From contig NZ_CP023315.3 in the NCBI RefSeq assembly GCF_002310375.3, positions 806,001-870,000 of the forward strand: a stretch of 64,000 bases of DNA. The letters run 5' to 3'. The notes below the pieces were generated by a model. That model was not told where the DNA came from. It made no database searches and saw only the letters and a program-made list of their open reading frames with translations. Positions 54,513 to 63,475 of this stretch are shown piece after piece. The position numbers and the translations under genes are program-made. The stretch is from Caulobacter vibrioides (GTDB lineage: Bacteria > Pseudomonadota > Alphaproteobacteria > Caulobacterales > Caulobacteraceae). Numbering within the stretch: position 1 is the stretch's first letter; every line of letters begins with the position of its first letter.

Positions 54513-56777
54513 ATGGCGGCATCCGGCATCGCCGTTCGAGGACCACGCAGCCTGCTGCGGCAGATCCGCGAGGCCATGGCCGGCGCGGGTCCCGCCCAGG
54601 GCAAGCTGGACGTCGTGGTGCGCACCATCGCCATCTCGATGGTGGCCGAGGTCTGCTCGATCTATCTGCGCCGCGCCTCGGGTGATCTTGAGCTGTTCGC
54701 CACCGAGGGTCTGGCCCGCGAGGCCGTCCACGTCACCCGCCTGAAGCCGGGCGAGGGCCTGGTCGGCGAGACCATGCGCCTGGGCCGGCCGCTGAACCTG
54801 TCGGACGCCGCCAGCCACCCGTCGTTCTCGTATCGTCCGGAGACGGGCGAAGACCCCTATCACGCCTTCCTGGCCGTGCCGCTGCTGCGCGGCGGGCGGG
54901 CCATCGGCGTGCTGGTCGTCCAGAACCGCACCGAGCGCAACTATGATGAGGAGGAGGTCGAGGACCTCCAGATCATCGCCATGGTGCTGGCCGAGATGGT
55001 CAGCTCCAGCGAGCTCCTGGGCGCCGACGAACTCAAGGACGTCGAGCTGGCGCCGCACAAGCCCGAGCGCCTGAAGGGCTCGCGCTTCGCCGAGGGCCTG
55101 GCCTATGGCGTGGCGGTGCTGCACGAGCAGCCGGTCGCGCCCGAGACCCTGCTGTCCGACGACGCCCTGGCCGAGGAAGCGCGGCTGACCTACGCCATCG
55201 AGGCGCTGCAGACCCAGATCGACCAGATGCTGGAAGGCCAGCACGGCCTGGTCGGCGCCTCGTACGAGGTGCTGGAGACCTATCGCCTGTTCGCCCACGA
55301 CCGGGGCTGGAACCGCTCGCTGCAGGAGGCGGTGCGCTCGGGCCTGACCGCCGAGGCCGCCGTCGAGCGCGTGCGCTCCGAGCACCGCGCGCGCCTGGGC
55401 CAAGCCCGCGATCCCTATCTGCGCGAGCGGCTGCACGACCTGGAAGACCTGAACGACCGGCTGCTGCGGCACCTGTCGGGCGATGTGCACCATGTGCGCC
55501 AGCTGCCCGAGGACGCCATCCTGATCGCCCGGAACCTGGGTCCCGCCGATCTCCTGGAATACGACCGCACCAAGCTGAAGGGCATCCTGCTGGAGGAAGG
55601 CAGCGCCGCCAGCCACGCCGGCATCGTCGCCCGTGCGCTCGACATCCCGTGCGTCGGGCGTCTGGCCGGCCTGCGTGACCGCGTCAACGAAGGCGACCCG
55701 GTCGTCGTCGACGGCGAGACGCAGGAAGCCTGGCTGCGCCCGCGCCCGGACGTGGTCAAGGCGCTGAAGGCCCGGATGGAGGTCCGCGCCCAGCGCAAGG
55801 CCGAGTTCGCCCGTCTGCGTGACACCCCGCCGATCACCAAGGACGGCGCCAAGATCACCCTGCTGATGAACGCGGGCCTCGCCGTCGATCTCGACATCCT
55901 GGGCGAGACGGGGGCTGAGGGCATCGGCCTGTTCCGCACCGAGTTCCAGTTCATGGTGGCCGAGGAGTTGCCGCGCCTGGAGGCCCAGACGGCCCTCTAC
56001 GAAAAGGTGCTGGAGGCCGCCGACGGCATGCCGGTGACCTTCCGCACGCTCGACCTCGGCGGCGACAAGTTGTTGCCGTACATGGAGCTGGAGCGCGAGG
56101 ACAACCCGGCCCTGGGCTGGCGCGCCGTGCGCATGGGCCTGGACCGGCCCGCCCTGCTGCGCATGCAGATCCGCGCCCTGATCAAGGCCGCTAACGGCCT
56201 GCCGCTGCGGATCATGTTCCCGCTGGTGGCCAATGTGGACGAGTTCCGCGCCGCCCGCTCGTTCGTCGACCAGGAAGTGGCCTGGGCCCTGAAGCGCGGC
56301 CGGCCCGCGCCCGCGCGCCTGGATGTCGGGGCCATGATCGAGGCGCCGTCGCTGCTGTGGCACCTGGACGCCTTGCTGCCGATGACCGACTTCGTCTCGG
56401 TCGGCACTAACGACCTGATGCAGTACCTGTTCGCGGCCGACCGGGGCAATCCGCGCGTGTCCGACCGCTACGACCCGCTGTCGCCGGCTGCGCTGCGGGC
56501 GCTGAAGACGATCCAGCAGGCCTGCGCCGACACCGGCACCCAGGTCTCGGTCTGCGGCGAGATGGCCGGCCGGCCGCTGGAGGCCTTCGCCCTGGTGGCC
56601 CTGGGCTTTGATCGATTGTCGATGCCGCCGGCGGGCATCGGGCCGGTCAAGCAGATGGTTTTGTCGCTGGATCGCGAGGCCGCGCGCCGCAATGTCGAGG
56701 CCCTGCTGAAGGGCTCCGGCGGATCCTTGCGCGGCGAGATCGAAACCTTGGCGCGCAAGCTCTACGTCGCCGTCTGA
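54513..56777 (+). CDS. ptsP: Phosphoenolpyruvate-protein phosphotransferase of the nitrogen PTS (EI-Ntr)
   Basis: A 754-residue EI-Ntr. Residues about 15-165 form a GAF domain (SIYLRRASGDLELFATEGLAREAVH, FLAVPLLRGGRAIGVLVVQNR), which in relatives binds glutamine. Then come the PTS EI N-terminal helical domain, the phospho-His domain (H368 in GSAASHAGIVARAL) and the PEP-binding barrel (GIGLFRTEFQFM, FRTLDLGGDKLLPY, VGTNDLMQYLFAADRGN, CGEMAGRP with the active Cys). It passes phosphate from PEP to NPr and EIIA-Ntr and links nitrogen status to (p)ppGpp in Caulobacter. It appears monocistronic; the 160 bases before it follow a strong terminator. Confidence 0.94.
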   Translation: MAASGIAVRGPRSLLRQIREAMAGAGPAQGKLDVVVRTIAISMVAEVCSIYLRRASGDLELFATEGLAREAVHVTRLKPGEGLVGETMRLGRPLNLSDAASHPSFSYRPETGEDPYHAFLAVPLLRGGRAIGVLVVQNRTERNYDEEEVEDLQIIAMVLAEMVSSSELLGADELKDVELAPHKPERLKGSRFAEGLAYGVAVLHEQPVAPETLLSDDALAEEARLTYAIEALQTQIDQMLEGQHGLVGASYEVLETYRLFAHDRGWNRSLQEAVRSGLTAEAAVERVRSEHRARLGQARDPYLRERLHDLEDLNDRLLRHLSGDVHHVRQLPEDAILIARNLGPADLLEYDRTKLKGILLEEGSAASHAGIVARALDIPCVGRLAGLRDRVNEGDPVVVDGETQEAWLRPRPDVVKALKARMEVRAQRKAEFARLRDTPPITKDGAKITLLMNAGLAVDLDILGETGAEGIGLFRTEFQFMVAEELPRLEAQTALYEKVLEAADGMPVTFRTLDLGGDKLLPYMELEREDNPALGWRAVRMGLDRPALLRMQIRALIKAANGLPLRIMFPLVANVDEFRAARSFVDQEVAWALKRGRPAPARLDVGAMIEAPSLLWHLDALLPMTDFVSVGTNDLMQYLFAADRGNPRVSDRYDPLSPAALRALKTIQQACADTGTQVSVCGEMAGRPLEAFALVALGFDRLSMPPAGIGPVKQMVLSLDREAARRNVEALLKGSGGSLRGEIETLARKLYVAV

Positions 56778-56936
56778 CAAAAGCTTGGCCGTTAACCAAG
56801 TGTCGCGGTTTAGTACATTGAATCCCGCTACTTAGTTTGATATTCACAAACACATATTAAGAACTCCGTATAACCGGGGTGGGGGAGTGCGGCGCGCTTC
56901 GCGCGCGGCGCGATTTTCGGGGGCGTTTAGCCAATT
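56778..56936 (+). promoter_or_regulatory. AT-rich promoter region of the RodZ-like gene
   Basis: The least GC-rich stretch nearby (around 56800-56870, with TTGAATCCCGC and TTTGATATTCACAAACACATATTAAG) is followed by a GCGCGCTTCGCGCGC hairpin and ATTTTC. It includes a GAATC methylation motif for CcrM. No exact promoter is assigned. Confidence 0.4.
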
Positions 56937-57989
56937 ATGCCGCTGGATACGGGGAACGTGAGGCGTTTGCACCTCGTCGCCGATGTCGATACGGACGAGA
57001 CTCCGATCGCCGTGGGGCAACCATCGCTGGAAGAGGGCGCGGACATTGGTCTGGCGCTGAAGGCGGCGCGCGAGTTTCGCGGCCTGACCACCCAGGACGT
57101 CGCCGACGCCACCCGCATCCGTCAGAGCTATATCGAGGCGCTCGAGGACATGCGCCTCGACGACCTGCCCTCGCGGCCCTTCACCATCGGCTATGTCCGC
57201 GCCTATGCGGGCCTCCTGGGCCTGGACGCCGAGGCGGCGGTCGCCCGCTTCAAGAACGATGCGCCCGACGAGGGGGCCGAGCTGCGCGCCCCGGTCGGCG
57301 TGCGGCGCGAGCGTGATCCGCGCCTGGCGCTGATCTTCGCCGGCGGCCTTCTGGTGGTCGGCGCGATCCTGCTGTGGAACGTCGCCCAGCGCGCCATCAG
57401 CCCGGACGAACCCCCGCCGCAGATCGCGCCGGAGTCGGCTCAGGTCCGCGTCGCCCATGGCGGGACCGTCGGTCCTGGCGGCTCGGTGGCGCTGGGCGCG
57501 CCGCTGCCCGCGCCGGTCGAGTCGACGACGCCCGAACCCTATAAGACGCCCGGCCTCGACGACGCCGCCGCCAATGGCGGTTCGGTCGACGCCGCCAAGC
57601 TGGCCGCCAAGGCCCGCGCCGAGGCCGAAGCCGCCGCCGGCATCACCGACACCTCCAACGCGGTCGTGGTCGGCGCGCCCTTCAAGCCCAAGGGCCAGAT
57701 GCTGGGCGCCAGCGCGGCCGACGCCTCGGGCGTGCTGATCCAGGCCCGCAAGGCCGGCGCCCTGACCGTCCGCCGCGCCGACGGCGGCATCCACATGACC
57801 CGCTGGCTCTCGGCCGGCGACGCCTACAGCGCCCCGCGCACGCCCGGCCTGATCCTGGACGTGGGCGAGCCGGCCCTGTTCGAGGTTTACTACAACGGCC
57901 GCCTGACGGGTCGCCTGACCTCGAACCAGACCTCGGTGGCCAGACTGATCCCGGCCGCGCCTGCGCCGGTGGTGGCGGCGAACCCTTAG
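56937..57989 (+). CDS. RodZ-like helix-turn-helix membrane protein
   Basis: A 350-residue protein with the RodZ layout. A cytoplasmic HTH_25 domain (residues about 35-105: IGLALKAAREFRGLTTQDVADATRIRQSYIEALEDMRLDDLPSRPFTIGYVRAYAGLLGL) is followed by one membrane helix (LALIFAGGLLVVGAILLWNVA, about 125-145), an Ala/Pro-rich periplasmic linker, and a C-terminal DUF4115 domain (about 260-335). RodZ links MreB filaments to the cell-wall elongation machinery. It lies upstream of ispG, as in many bacteria. Confidence 0.85.
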   Translation: MPLDTGNVRRLHLVADVDTDETPIAVGQPSLEEGADIGLALKAAREFRGLTTQDVADATRIRQSYIEALEDMRLDDLPSRPFTIGYVRAYAGLLGLDAEAAVARFKNDAPDEGAELRAPVGVRRERDPRLALIFAGGLLVVGAILLWNVAQRAISPDEPPPQIAPESAQVRVAHGGTVGPGGSVALGAPLPAPVESTTPEPYKTPGLDDAAANGGSVDAAKLAAKARAEAEAAAGITDTSNAVVVGAPFKPKGQMLGASAADASGVLIQARKAGALTVRRADGGIHMTRWLSAGDAYSAPRTPGLILDVGEPALFEVYYNGRLTGRLTSNQTSVARLIPAAPAPVVAANP

Positions 57990-58002
57990 GGGCCCTAGGC
58001 GA

Positions 58003-58136
58003 GCGCCCCCTCCGTCCCGATGCGTATCCGCATCGTGACACCTCCCCCGTTTCTCGGGGGAGGAGGTGGCGTCTTCCTCCCTTGCGAAGCGGGGGAGGTG
58101 GCTCGGCGCCGGTAGGCGACGAGACGGAGGGGGCGC
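58003..58136. repeat. Intergenic inverted repeat, diverged family B
   Basis: Outer arms GCGCCCCCTCCGTC and GACGGAGGGGGCGC; inner arms CACCTCCCCCG and CGGGGGAGGTG. It shares the ACCTCCCCCG block with the family B copies but has different outer arms. It lies between the RodZ-like gene and ispG. Confidence 0.65.
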
Positions 58137-58188
58137 TTTTGGCGCAAACGCCCTTCTATCCCGCCCCAACACCCTCTAAATTAGCGCC

Positions 58189-59328
58189 ATGGCCGCAGAC
58201 CACACGCACGTCCGTCCCTGGCGCATGATCACGCGTCGGCAATCGCGCAAGATCCGCGTCGGCTCCGTCGAGGTGGGTGGCGACGCGCCGATCTCGGTGC
58301 AGTCGATGACCAACACCCTGACCAGCGACGCCGCCGCGACGCTGGAGCAGATCCGCCAGCTGGAAGAGGCCGGCGCCGACATCGTCCGCGTCAGCTGTCC
58401 GGACGTCGAGAGCACCGCCGCGTTCAAGACCATCGCCCGCGAGGCCAAGGTCCCGCTCGTGGCCGACATCCACTTTCACTACAAGCGCGGCATCGAGGCG
58501 GCGCAGGCCGGCGCGGCGTGCCTGCGGATCAATCCGGGCAATATCGGCAGCCCCGACCGCGTGCGCGACGTGATTCAGGCCGCCCGCGACCACGGCTGCT
58601 CGATGCGCATCGGCGTCAACGCCGGCTCCCTCGAACGCGAACTGCTGGAAAAGTACGGCGAGCCGTGCCCCGACGCGATGGTCGAGAGCGCCCTGAACCA
58701 CGCCCGCATCCTGCAGGACCACGACTTCCACGAGTTCAAGATCTCGGTGAAGGCGTCCGACCCGTTCATGACGGTCGCGGCCTACTACCAGCTGGCCGAG
58801 GCCATCGACTGCCCGCTGCACCTGGGCGTCACCGAGGCCGGCGCGACGCGCACCGGCACGGTGAAGTCCTCGATCGGCATCGGCTCGATGCTGTGGGCCG
58901 GCATCGGCGACACCATCCGTGTCAGCCTGGCCGCCGATCCGGTGGAAGAGATCAAGGTCGGCTTCGATATCCTGAAGTCGTTGGGCCTGCGCCACCGGGG
59001 CGTCAACATCATCGCCTGCCCGTCGTGCGCGCGGCAGGGCTTCAACGTCATCAAGACCGTCGAGGCCCTGGAAGAGCGCCTAGCCCACATCGCCACGCCG
59101 ATGTCGCTGTCGATCATCGGCTGCGTCGTCAACGGCCCGGGCGAGGCCCTGATGACCGACATCGGCTTCACCGGCGGCGGGGCCGGGGCGGGCATGGTCT
59201 ACATGGCCGGCAAGCCCGACCACAAACAATCCAACGAGGGGATGATCGATCACATCGTCGAACTCGTTGAGAAGAAGGCGGCCGAAATCCAGGCCGCGAA
59301 GGCCGCGGAGACCCTTGCGGCCGAATAG
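58189..59328 (+). CDS. ispG: 4-hydroxy-3-methylbut-2-enyl diphosphate synthase
   Basis: A 379-residue GcpE/IspG, the sixth step of the MEP isoprenoid pathway, using a 4Fe-4S cluster. Cluster ligands are C277 and C280 in [13 protein letters not shown]312 in [12 protein letters not shown], and the nearby Glu. The TIM barrel begins [14 protein letters not shown]. No clear ribosome site precedes the ATG; TAAATT ten bases upstream suggests a leaderless or very short-leader message. Confidence 0.95.
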   Translation: MAADHTHVRPWRMITRRQSRKIRVGSVEVGGDAPISVQSMTNTLTSDAAATLEQIRQLEEAGADIVRVSCPDVESTAAFKTIAREAKVPLVADIHFHYKRGIEAAQAGAACLRINPGNIGSPDRVRDVIQAARDHGCSMRIGVNAGSLERELLEKYGEPCPDAMVESALNHARILQDHDFHEFKISVKASDPFMTVAAYYQLAEAIDCPLHLGVTEAGATRTGTVKSSIGIGSMLWAGIGDTIRVSLAADPVEEIKVGFDILKSLGLRHRGVNIIACPSCARQGFNVIKTVEALEERLAHIATPMSLSIIGCVVNGPGEALMTDIGFTGGGAGAGMVYMAGKPDHKQSNEGMIDHIVELVEKKAAEIQAAKAAETLAAE

Positions 59329-59341
59329 GGAGATCACGTCC

Positions 59342-59749
59342 ATGCGCGGTAAGCTGAACGGACTTGTGGCCTTGCTGGCCCTCTCGGTGGCCGGCGCGGC
59401 CAGCGCGGCGACCCCCAAGCCGCCGCCCGAGCAGGTGTTGGCCAAGATGCTGGACGGCCGCACGGCCAGCGCGCCGGTCAACTGCATCGACCCCCGCAAC
59501 GTCGACACCGTCGACATCGTCGACAAGACCGCAATCGTCTACCGGCTGCGCGGCGGCCGCCTCTATGTGAACCGGCCCCGGATCGGTGCGGATGCTCTGC
59601 GTCGCGACCAGACGCTGGTGACCCGCACGGTCGGAACGCGGCTGTGCAGCTTCGATGCGGTCAACCTGCTGGAGTCGGGCGCCCGCTTCGACGCGGGCTT
59701 TGTCAGCCTGGGCACGTTCACGCCGTACGACAAGCCCAAGGCGCGCTAG
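59342..59749 (+). CDS. Secreted protein of unknown function, paralog 1
   Basis: A 135-residue exported protein. The signal peptide is LVALLALSVAGAASAA. The mature part has two Cys (SAPVNCIDPRNVDTV and RLCSFDAVN), likely a disulfide. The core TAIVYRLRGGRLYVNRPRIGADALRRDQ is shared with the next gene. It starts 13 bases after ispG with GGGAG upstream, so it may be cotranscribed with it. No known family recognised. Confidence 0.8.
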   Translation: MRGKLNGLVALLALSVAGAASAATPKPPPEQVLAKMLDGRTASAPVNCIDPRNVDTVDIVDKTAIVYRLRGGRLYVNRPRIGADALRRDQTLVTRTVGTRLCSFDAVNLLESGARFDAGFVSLGTFTPYDKPKAR

Positions 59750-59866
59750 GGTTTCGCGCCTGAACCAGGGCGATATTTTTCGGATTTGACAATCCAGAGC
59801 TGTATGTCATCGTCTCCCGACAGCTCGGGCGAACCTCTTGTTTCGTCGCTAGCAGGGGAGGGTTGG

Positions 59867-60301
59867 ATGACGATGTTTTCCCTTAGCGCTAGATCCTGTA
59901 GCGCGAGCGTGATGGCAGCCATGGCGCTGGCCCTGCCCGCCGTCGCCATGGCGGGCGACCAGCGCGCCGAAACCTACCCGAAGGGCGAGGCCAGCCTTCT
60001 TCGAGAACTGAACGGCCGTGTGGCCGGACAGCCGGTCAGCTGCATCGACAGCCGCACCGTGATGGACGCCTGGGTCGTGGAGCGCACGGCGATCCTCTAC
60101 CGCATGCGCGACGGAACGGTGTACGTGAACCGTCCAAGCCAGGGCGCCGATGGGCTGGCGCGGGACTCGGTGCGAGGCGCAACCGGCTATCAGACGCTGT
60201 GCGAGCGGTTCGGCGTGGGCATGTTCAGCACCGGCGGCAAGGGCGTGCGGGGTTCAACCGCCGTACGCCTGGGTGCGTTCACGCCCTACATGCGGCCCTG
60301 A
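59867..60301 (+). CDS. Secreted protein of unknown function, paralog 2
   Basis: A 144-residue exported protein. The signal peptide (CSASVMAAMALALPAVAMA) is followed by a mature part resembling paralog 1: the Cys in PVSCIDSRTV, the core TAILYRMRDGTVYVNRPSQGADGL, and the second Cys in QTLCERFG. Both end with GAFTPY or GTFTPY motifs. GGGGAGGG lies seven bases before the ATG at 59867. The 117-base gap to paralog 1 could hold its own promoter. Confidence 0.78.
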   Translation: MTMFSLSARSCSASVMAAMALALPAVAMAGDQRAETYPKGEASLLRELNGRVAGQPVSCIDSRTVMDAWVVERTAILYRMRDGTVYVNRPSQGADGLARDSVRGATGYQTLCERFGVGMFSTGGKGVRGSTAVRLGAFTPYMRP

Positions 60302-60360
60302 GGCCTGGGGCGCTCTGGACGGGCCAAGCGGGAACTGGCTTCCGCCCCGGACGCGGACCT

Positions 60361-60473
60361 AATCCTCCCCCCAGCGGGGGAGGTGTCGGCGAAGCCGACG
60401 GAGGGGGAAAAAGCCGGCTCGGCAGCACTTCCCCCTCCGGCCTTCGGCCTCCTCCCCCGCTGGGGGGAGGATT
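60361..60473. repeat. Intergenic inverted repeat, family B
   Basis: It starts AATCCTCCCCCCAGCGGGGG and ends GCTGGGGGGAGGATT, with inner GACGGAGGGGGAA and TTCCCCCTCCGGCC arms. It follows paralog 2. Together with the family C copy after it, it fills the 360-base gap 60302-60662, in which I see no gene. Confidence 0.75.
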
Positions 60474-60552
60474 TTCCGAACGTCCGCCCAGGGCTGCCTC
60501 TCCCCGTTGGTTTCAGGACGTGAAGCGGACGTTCGGGTTTGCGACCGCCATG

Positions 60553-60655
60553 CGTCCTTCGAGGCTCGCCTTCGGCTCACACCTCAGGATGAGGAAATCC
60601 TGTTGCTGAACACCTCATCCTGAGGTGCGCGCTCTTGAGCGCGCCTCGAAGGACG
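60553..60655. repeat. Intergenic inverted repeat, family C
   Basis: Same outer arms (CGTCCTTCGAGGC and GCCTCGAAGGACG) and CCTCAGGATGAGG core as the copy after lysC at 50406-50506. It ends 8 bases before the recombinase stop. Confidence 0.75.
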
Positions 60656-60662
60656 CAGGGAG

Positions 60663-62423
60663 TCAAGGTCCGCCCAGGTTTCCTTCTCCCCTTGCGGGAG
60701 AAGGTGTCAGCGAAGCTGACGGATGAGGGGTTGAAAAGTCTCTCAGGATAGCCGAGCGCGACCCCTCACAGTCCTTCACCGCTACACCTTCGCCTCCGTG
60801 GCGAAAGGACAACCTCAGCGGGGTTTGCATGACGGCCTTACGGTCCTCGGCCCAAGCCAGGATCGTTTCGAGATCCCCGAGCAAGCGAACATCATGCTCG
60901 CCGCGCCGCCCGGTCGGCGTCACGACCACCTTCTCGATCAAGCCTCGCAAGGCCGTCGCCGCTTCGGTGCGATTGTCGGGGTCGGCGAGCGCCTCGGTCA
61001 ACCGCTCGACCTTGCGCCGGTATAGCTCGGCGATGTTGGGGTGAATGTCAGGAACATCGCGCGGGGCCTCGGCCAAGGTCGCCTCGATTGCGACGACCTC
61101 GTTCTCCAACTCGCGAAGTCGGCCAACCATGCCCGGCGTGTACTCGCCCTGCTCGATCATGGTCATGAGGCCCTTGTAAGCCTTGCGAGCCTTCTCCAGC
61201 CGCTGACGATCCACCGCCTCGTTAGCCCGGCGCTGATGGTTGAGCCGATTGGTCTCCTCGATAAACGACCGCATGGCCTCGGCCGCGATCTGCGGCGTCA
61301 GCAACCGGTCTCGCAGACCCATCAGCACACGCGCCTCCAGCCGGTCGGCGACGACTGTCGTGTTGTTGGTGCAGCCCTTGCCGGTGGCGTGGCCAAGACA
61401 GGCCATTCGGCCGTTGCCCCGACGACTGATCGCCGCGCCACAGACGCCACAGGCCACCAGACCCGATAGCAGGTTCAATGGACGCCGCGCCGCCGATGCC
61501 GCGCCCAGGAGGCGCTTGCCGTCGGTGAGGGCCTGCTCATAGACGCGCGAGAACTCCTCTTGGCGGGCCTTGGCGGCCTCCCATAAGGCGTCATCGACGA
61601 TCCGCAGGTGCGGCACGTCGGCGTGAACCCATTCGCTCTCAGGATTGGCCCGACGCTTGACCCCGCCCGTGTCGGGGTCGCGAAGATCCCTGGCGCGGTT
61701 CCAGACCATGCGACCGACATAGAGCGGGTTGTTGAGGATGCCATGGACCCCGTTCGACTTGCCGCGAATGGTCTGTGATGCCCAAGCGCGCCCTCGCGGC
61801 GCCGGCACACCGGCCGCATTGAGCGCCAAGGCGATCTGGCGCGGACTCTTGCCGGCTGCATAATCGCGAAAAATGCCTCTGATCACCTCGGCCTGCTCGG
61901 GGATGATCTCCCGCTCGCCGGTGGTTACCTTGCCGGCGGCGTCGAAGGCGCGAACGACGCCGTAGCCGTAACACTTGTTGCCGCTGGCTTTGCCGGCCTC
62001 GACCCGCCCGCGAAGACCCCTATGGGTCTTGGCGGACAGCTCCTTGAGGAAGAGTGCGTTCATCGTGCCCTTGAGCCCGACATGCAGTTCGCTGATCTCG
62101 CCCTCGGACAGGGTGACGATCGGCACCCCAGCGAACCGCAGGCGCTTGAAGAGCGCGGCGATGTCCTCCTGATCGCGGCTGAGCCGGTCCAGGGCCTCAG
62201 CTAGGACCACATCGAACTTGCCGGCCATCGCCTCATGCAAAAGGGAGCGAACTCCCGGACGAAGGATCATCGTCGAACCGGAAATAGCCGCGTCCGAGTA
62301 GCGCCCGGCCGGTGTCCATCCCTGGCGGTCGGCGTAAATCTGACAGACCCGAAACTGATCCTCGATCGAGGCCGCCGACTGCTTGTCGTCGGAATAGCGG
62401 GCGTAAAGCGCAACGCGGGTCAT
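60663..62423 (-). CDS. Large serine recombinase
   Basis: A 586-residue site-specific recombinase. The resolvase domain has the nucleophile S11 in LYARYSDDKQSAASIEDQF and DRLSRDQEDI further on. The recombinase domain (about 160-270) contains GVHGILNNPLYVGRMVWNR. The zinc ribbon follows with CGVCGAAI and CLGHATGKGC, then a coiled coil at about 390-450. It would integrate or excise an element. AGGGAG lies seven bases before the ATG. The last 30 or so residues (FSTPHPSASLTPSPARGEG) are translated from a dispersed intergenic repeat, so the C-terminus may be an extended or altered version. Confidence 0.9.
   Translation of the reverse strand: MTRVALYARYSDDKQSAASIEDQFRVCQIYADRQGWTPAGRYSDAAISGSTMILRPGVRSLLHEAMAGKFDVVLAEALDRLSRDQEDIAALFKRLRFAGVPIVTLSEGEISELHVGLKGTMNALFLKELSAKTHRGLRGRVEAGKASGNKCYGYGVVRAFDAAGKVTTGEREIIPEQAEVIRGIFRDYAAGKSPRQIALALNAAGVPAPRGRAWASQTIRGKSNGVHGILNNPLYVGRMVWNRARDLRDPDTGGVKRRANPESEWVHADVPHLRIVDDALWEAAKARQEEFSRVYEQALTDGKRLLGAASAARRPLNLLSGLVACGVCGAAISRRGNGRMACLGHATGKGCTNNTTVVADRLEARVLMGLRDRLLTPQIAAEAMRSFIEETNRLNHQRRANEAVDRQRLEKARKAYKGLMTMIEQGEYTPGMVGRLRELENEVVAIEATLAEAPRDVPDIHPNIAELYRRKVERLTEALADPDNRTEAATALRGLIEKVVVTPTGRRGEHDVRLLGDLETILAWAEDRKAVMQTPLRLSFRHGGEGVAVKDCEGSRSAILRDFSTPHPSASLTPSPARGEGNLGGP
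60680..60736. repeat. Dispersed repeat (CTTCTCCCCTTGCGGGAG type) inside the recombinase 3' end
   Basis: Two small hairpins, TTCTCCCCTTGCGGGAGAA and GTCAGCGAAGCTGAC, followed by GGATGAGGGGT. This combination is a widespread non-coding repeat in alphaproteobacteria. Here it is read as protein at the end of the recombinase. Confidence 0.6.
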
Positions 62424-62436
62424 CGGGAAACTCCCT

Positions 62437-62622
62437 TCAAGCTGAGGTGTCGTCGGTCTCGGCATTGGCCGCCGCCATTCGCCGCGCGAACTCCTCGCGC
62501 GCGATCTGGCGGCCGATAAGCCGCGCCAGCGTCAGCAGCGCGGCTTGGCCTTTCTCGCTGATCGGCGGGCCGTCGTTGGCTGGTGTGAGGGTCTGCGTAG
62601 GCGGGGGAGAGGGCGCATCCAT
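62437..62622 (-). CDS. Small recombinase-associated protein
   Basis: A 61-residue protein with a Pro/Thr-rich start (MDAPSPPPTQTLTPANDGPP) and a helical end (ISEKGQAALLTLARLIGRQIAREEFARRMAAANAE). GGAG lies six bases before the ATG. It ends 13 bases before the recombinase start on the same strand. Small helical proteins like this often precede serine recombinases in integrated elements and may help recombination or regulation. No function is known to me. Confidence 0.65.
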   Translation of the reverse strand: MDAPSPPPTQTLTPANDGPPISEKGQAALLTLARLIGRQIAREEFARRMAAANAETDDTSA

Positions 62623-62867
62623 GCTTGGCTCCACAACTGGAACCATCAGGGTTTGGGGCACGCCGACAGAGGTCAAAGGCAGACCGGGGTGCGATGCGGC
62701 CCTGGACATCGAAGTTTGGAAAACCCCGGAGACCTTGCCGGATATCCCGGACGTCAATGGGAAGGAAAAGCGAAGAGCGAAATTTTGTCGGGTCAAAGCG
62801 GCCAGACGCGCCAAACCCGCAATGAATCCGTGGGTCACACGCAACGATCTCGCGGTCTGGTCCGAAA
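62623..62867. other. Gene-free stretch between element genes
   Basis: 245 bases between the start of the small recombinase-associated gene and the stop of the next hypothetical gene. Its G+C is lower than in the core genome. It presumably holds the promoter of the recombinase operon. I see no clear repeat, operator or terminator. Confidence 0.4.
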
Positions 62868-63404
62868 TCATTGCGCGGAAACCGGCAACGATTTGGGGGC
62901 GTAGGGCTCGCCGCAGCCGGGGCAATGCGCCTTGGACAGGAAGGTCCAGGCCTTGCGGACGAATGGCCACGCTTCGCCGCGCTCGAACTCAAGGATGCGA
63001 TAGGCAATCGCGAGCTGAGCCGACACGTCCTGAATGGTCCGTGGGGTAAGCTTCCCTAGAGGCTTCAAGGCCTCCTCCCGCACATCACCCAGACGCCGAC
63101 ATTCGGCGTCGACGGCGTCCATCTCCGCTCCCATTGGCAAGGCTCGGATCTGGGCCTGCGTGAGATGGAAGTAGTCGAACTGACGGACCGCCAAGGTCTC
63201 AAGCTCCGACCAGCGCGCTGCCAGACGGTCAATCTCTAAATCCAAAGCGATCCAATCGGCGCACTGTGCGGGGATATCGACGGCGTCTCGCGCCGGAAGT
63301 CCCCGCACAGGCCCCGCGAACGGAATGGCGGTCGCGCCAATAACGGCGCGACGTGAGATGGCAGGCAGGCGAGCGCCGTCGCCCGTCTTTCGACGCTGGC
63401 CCAT
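62868..63404 (-). CDS. Hypothetical protein of the integrated element
   Basis: A 178-residue protein. The start (AISRRAVIGATAIPFAGPV) looks like a Tat-type signal or a short anchor. The rest is helical with DWIALDLEIDRLAARWSELETLAVRQFDYFHLTQAQIRALPMGAEMDAVDAECRRLGD, and the end has a CPGCGEPY zinc-knuckle-like pair. AGGA lies eight bases before the ATG. It is divergent from the HTH gene. I do not recognise a family. Confidence 0.65.
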   Translation of the reverse strand: MGQRRKTGDGARLPAISRRAVIGATAIPFAGPVRGLPARDAVDIPAQCADWIALDLEIDRLAARWSELETLAVRQFDYFHLTQAQIRALPMGAEMDAVDAECRRLGDVREEALKPLGKLTPRTIQDVSAQLAIAYRILEFERGEAWPFVRKAWTFLSKAHCPGCGEPYAPKSLPVSAQ

Positions 63405-63475
63405 AGCGTAGGTCCTGATTCAATGATTATTGTTTTGCTATCACATCAACGAAATAAGATCAACGCAAAACGATC
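63405..63475. promoter_or_regulatory. AT-rich divergent promoter with inverted repeat
   Basis: 71 AT-rich bases between two divergent element genes. Arms GTTTTGC (63432-63438) and GCAAAAC (63465-63471) are inverted around a 26-base centre that contains two CAACG direct repeats. This is a likely operator for the HTH protein encoded at 63476. Confidence 0.5.

Noticed and set aside
54429..56780. A 783-codon minus-strand frame antisense to ptsP
   Set aside because: Low-complexity His/Gln/Gly/Arg composition and exact overlap with ptsP; a shadow.
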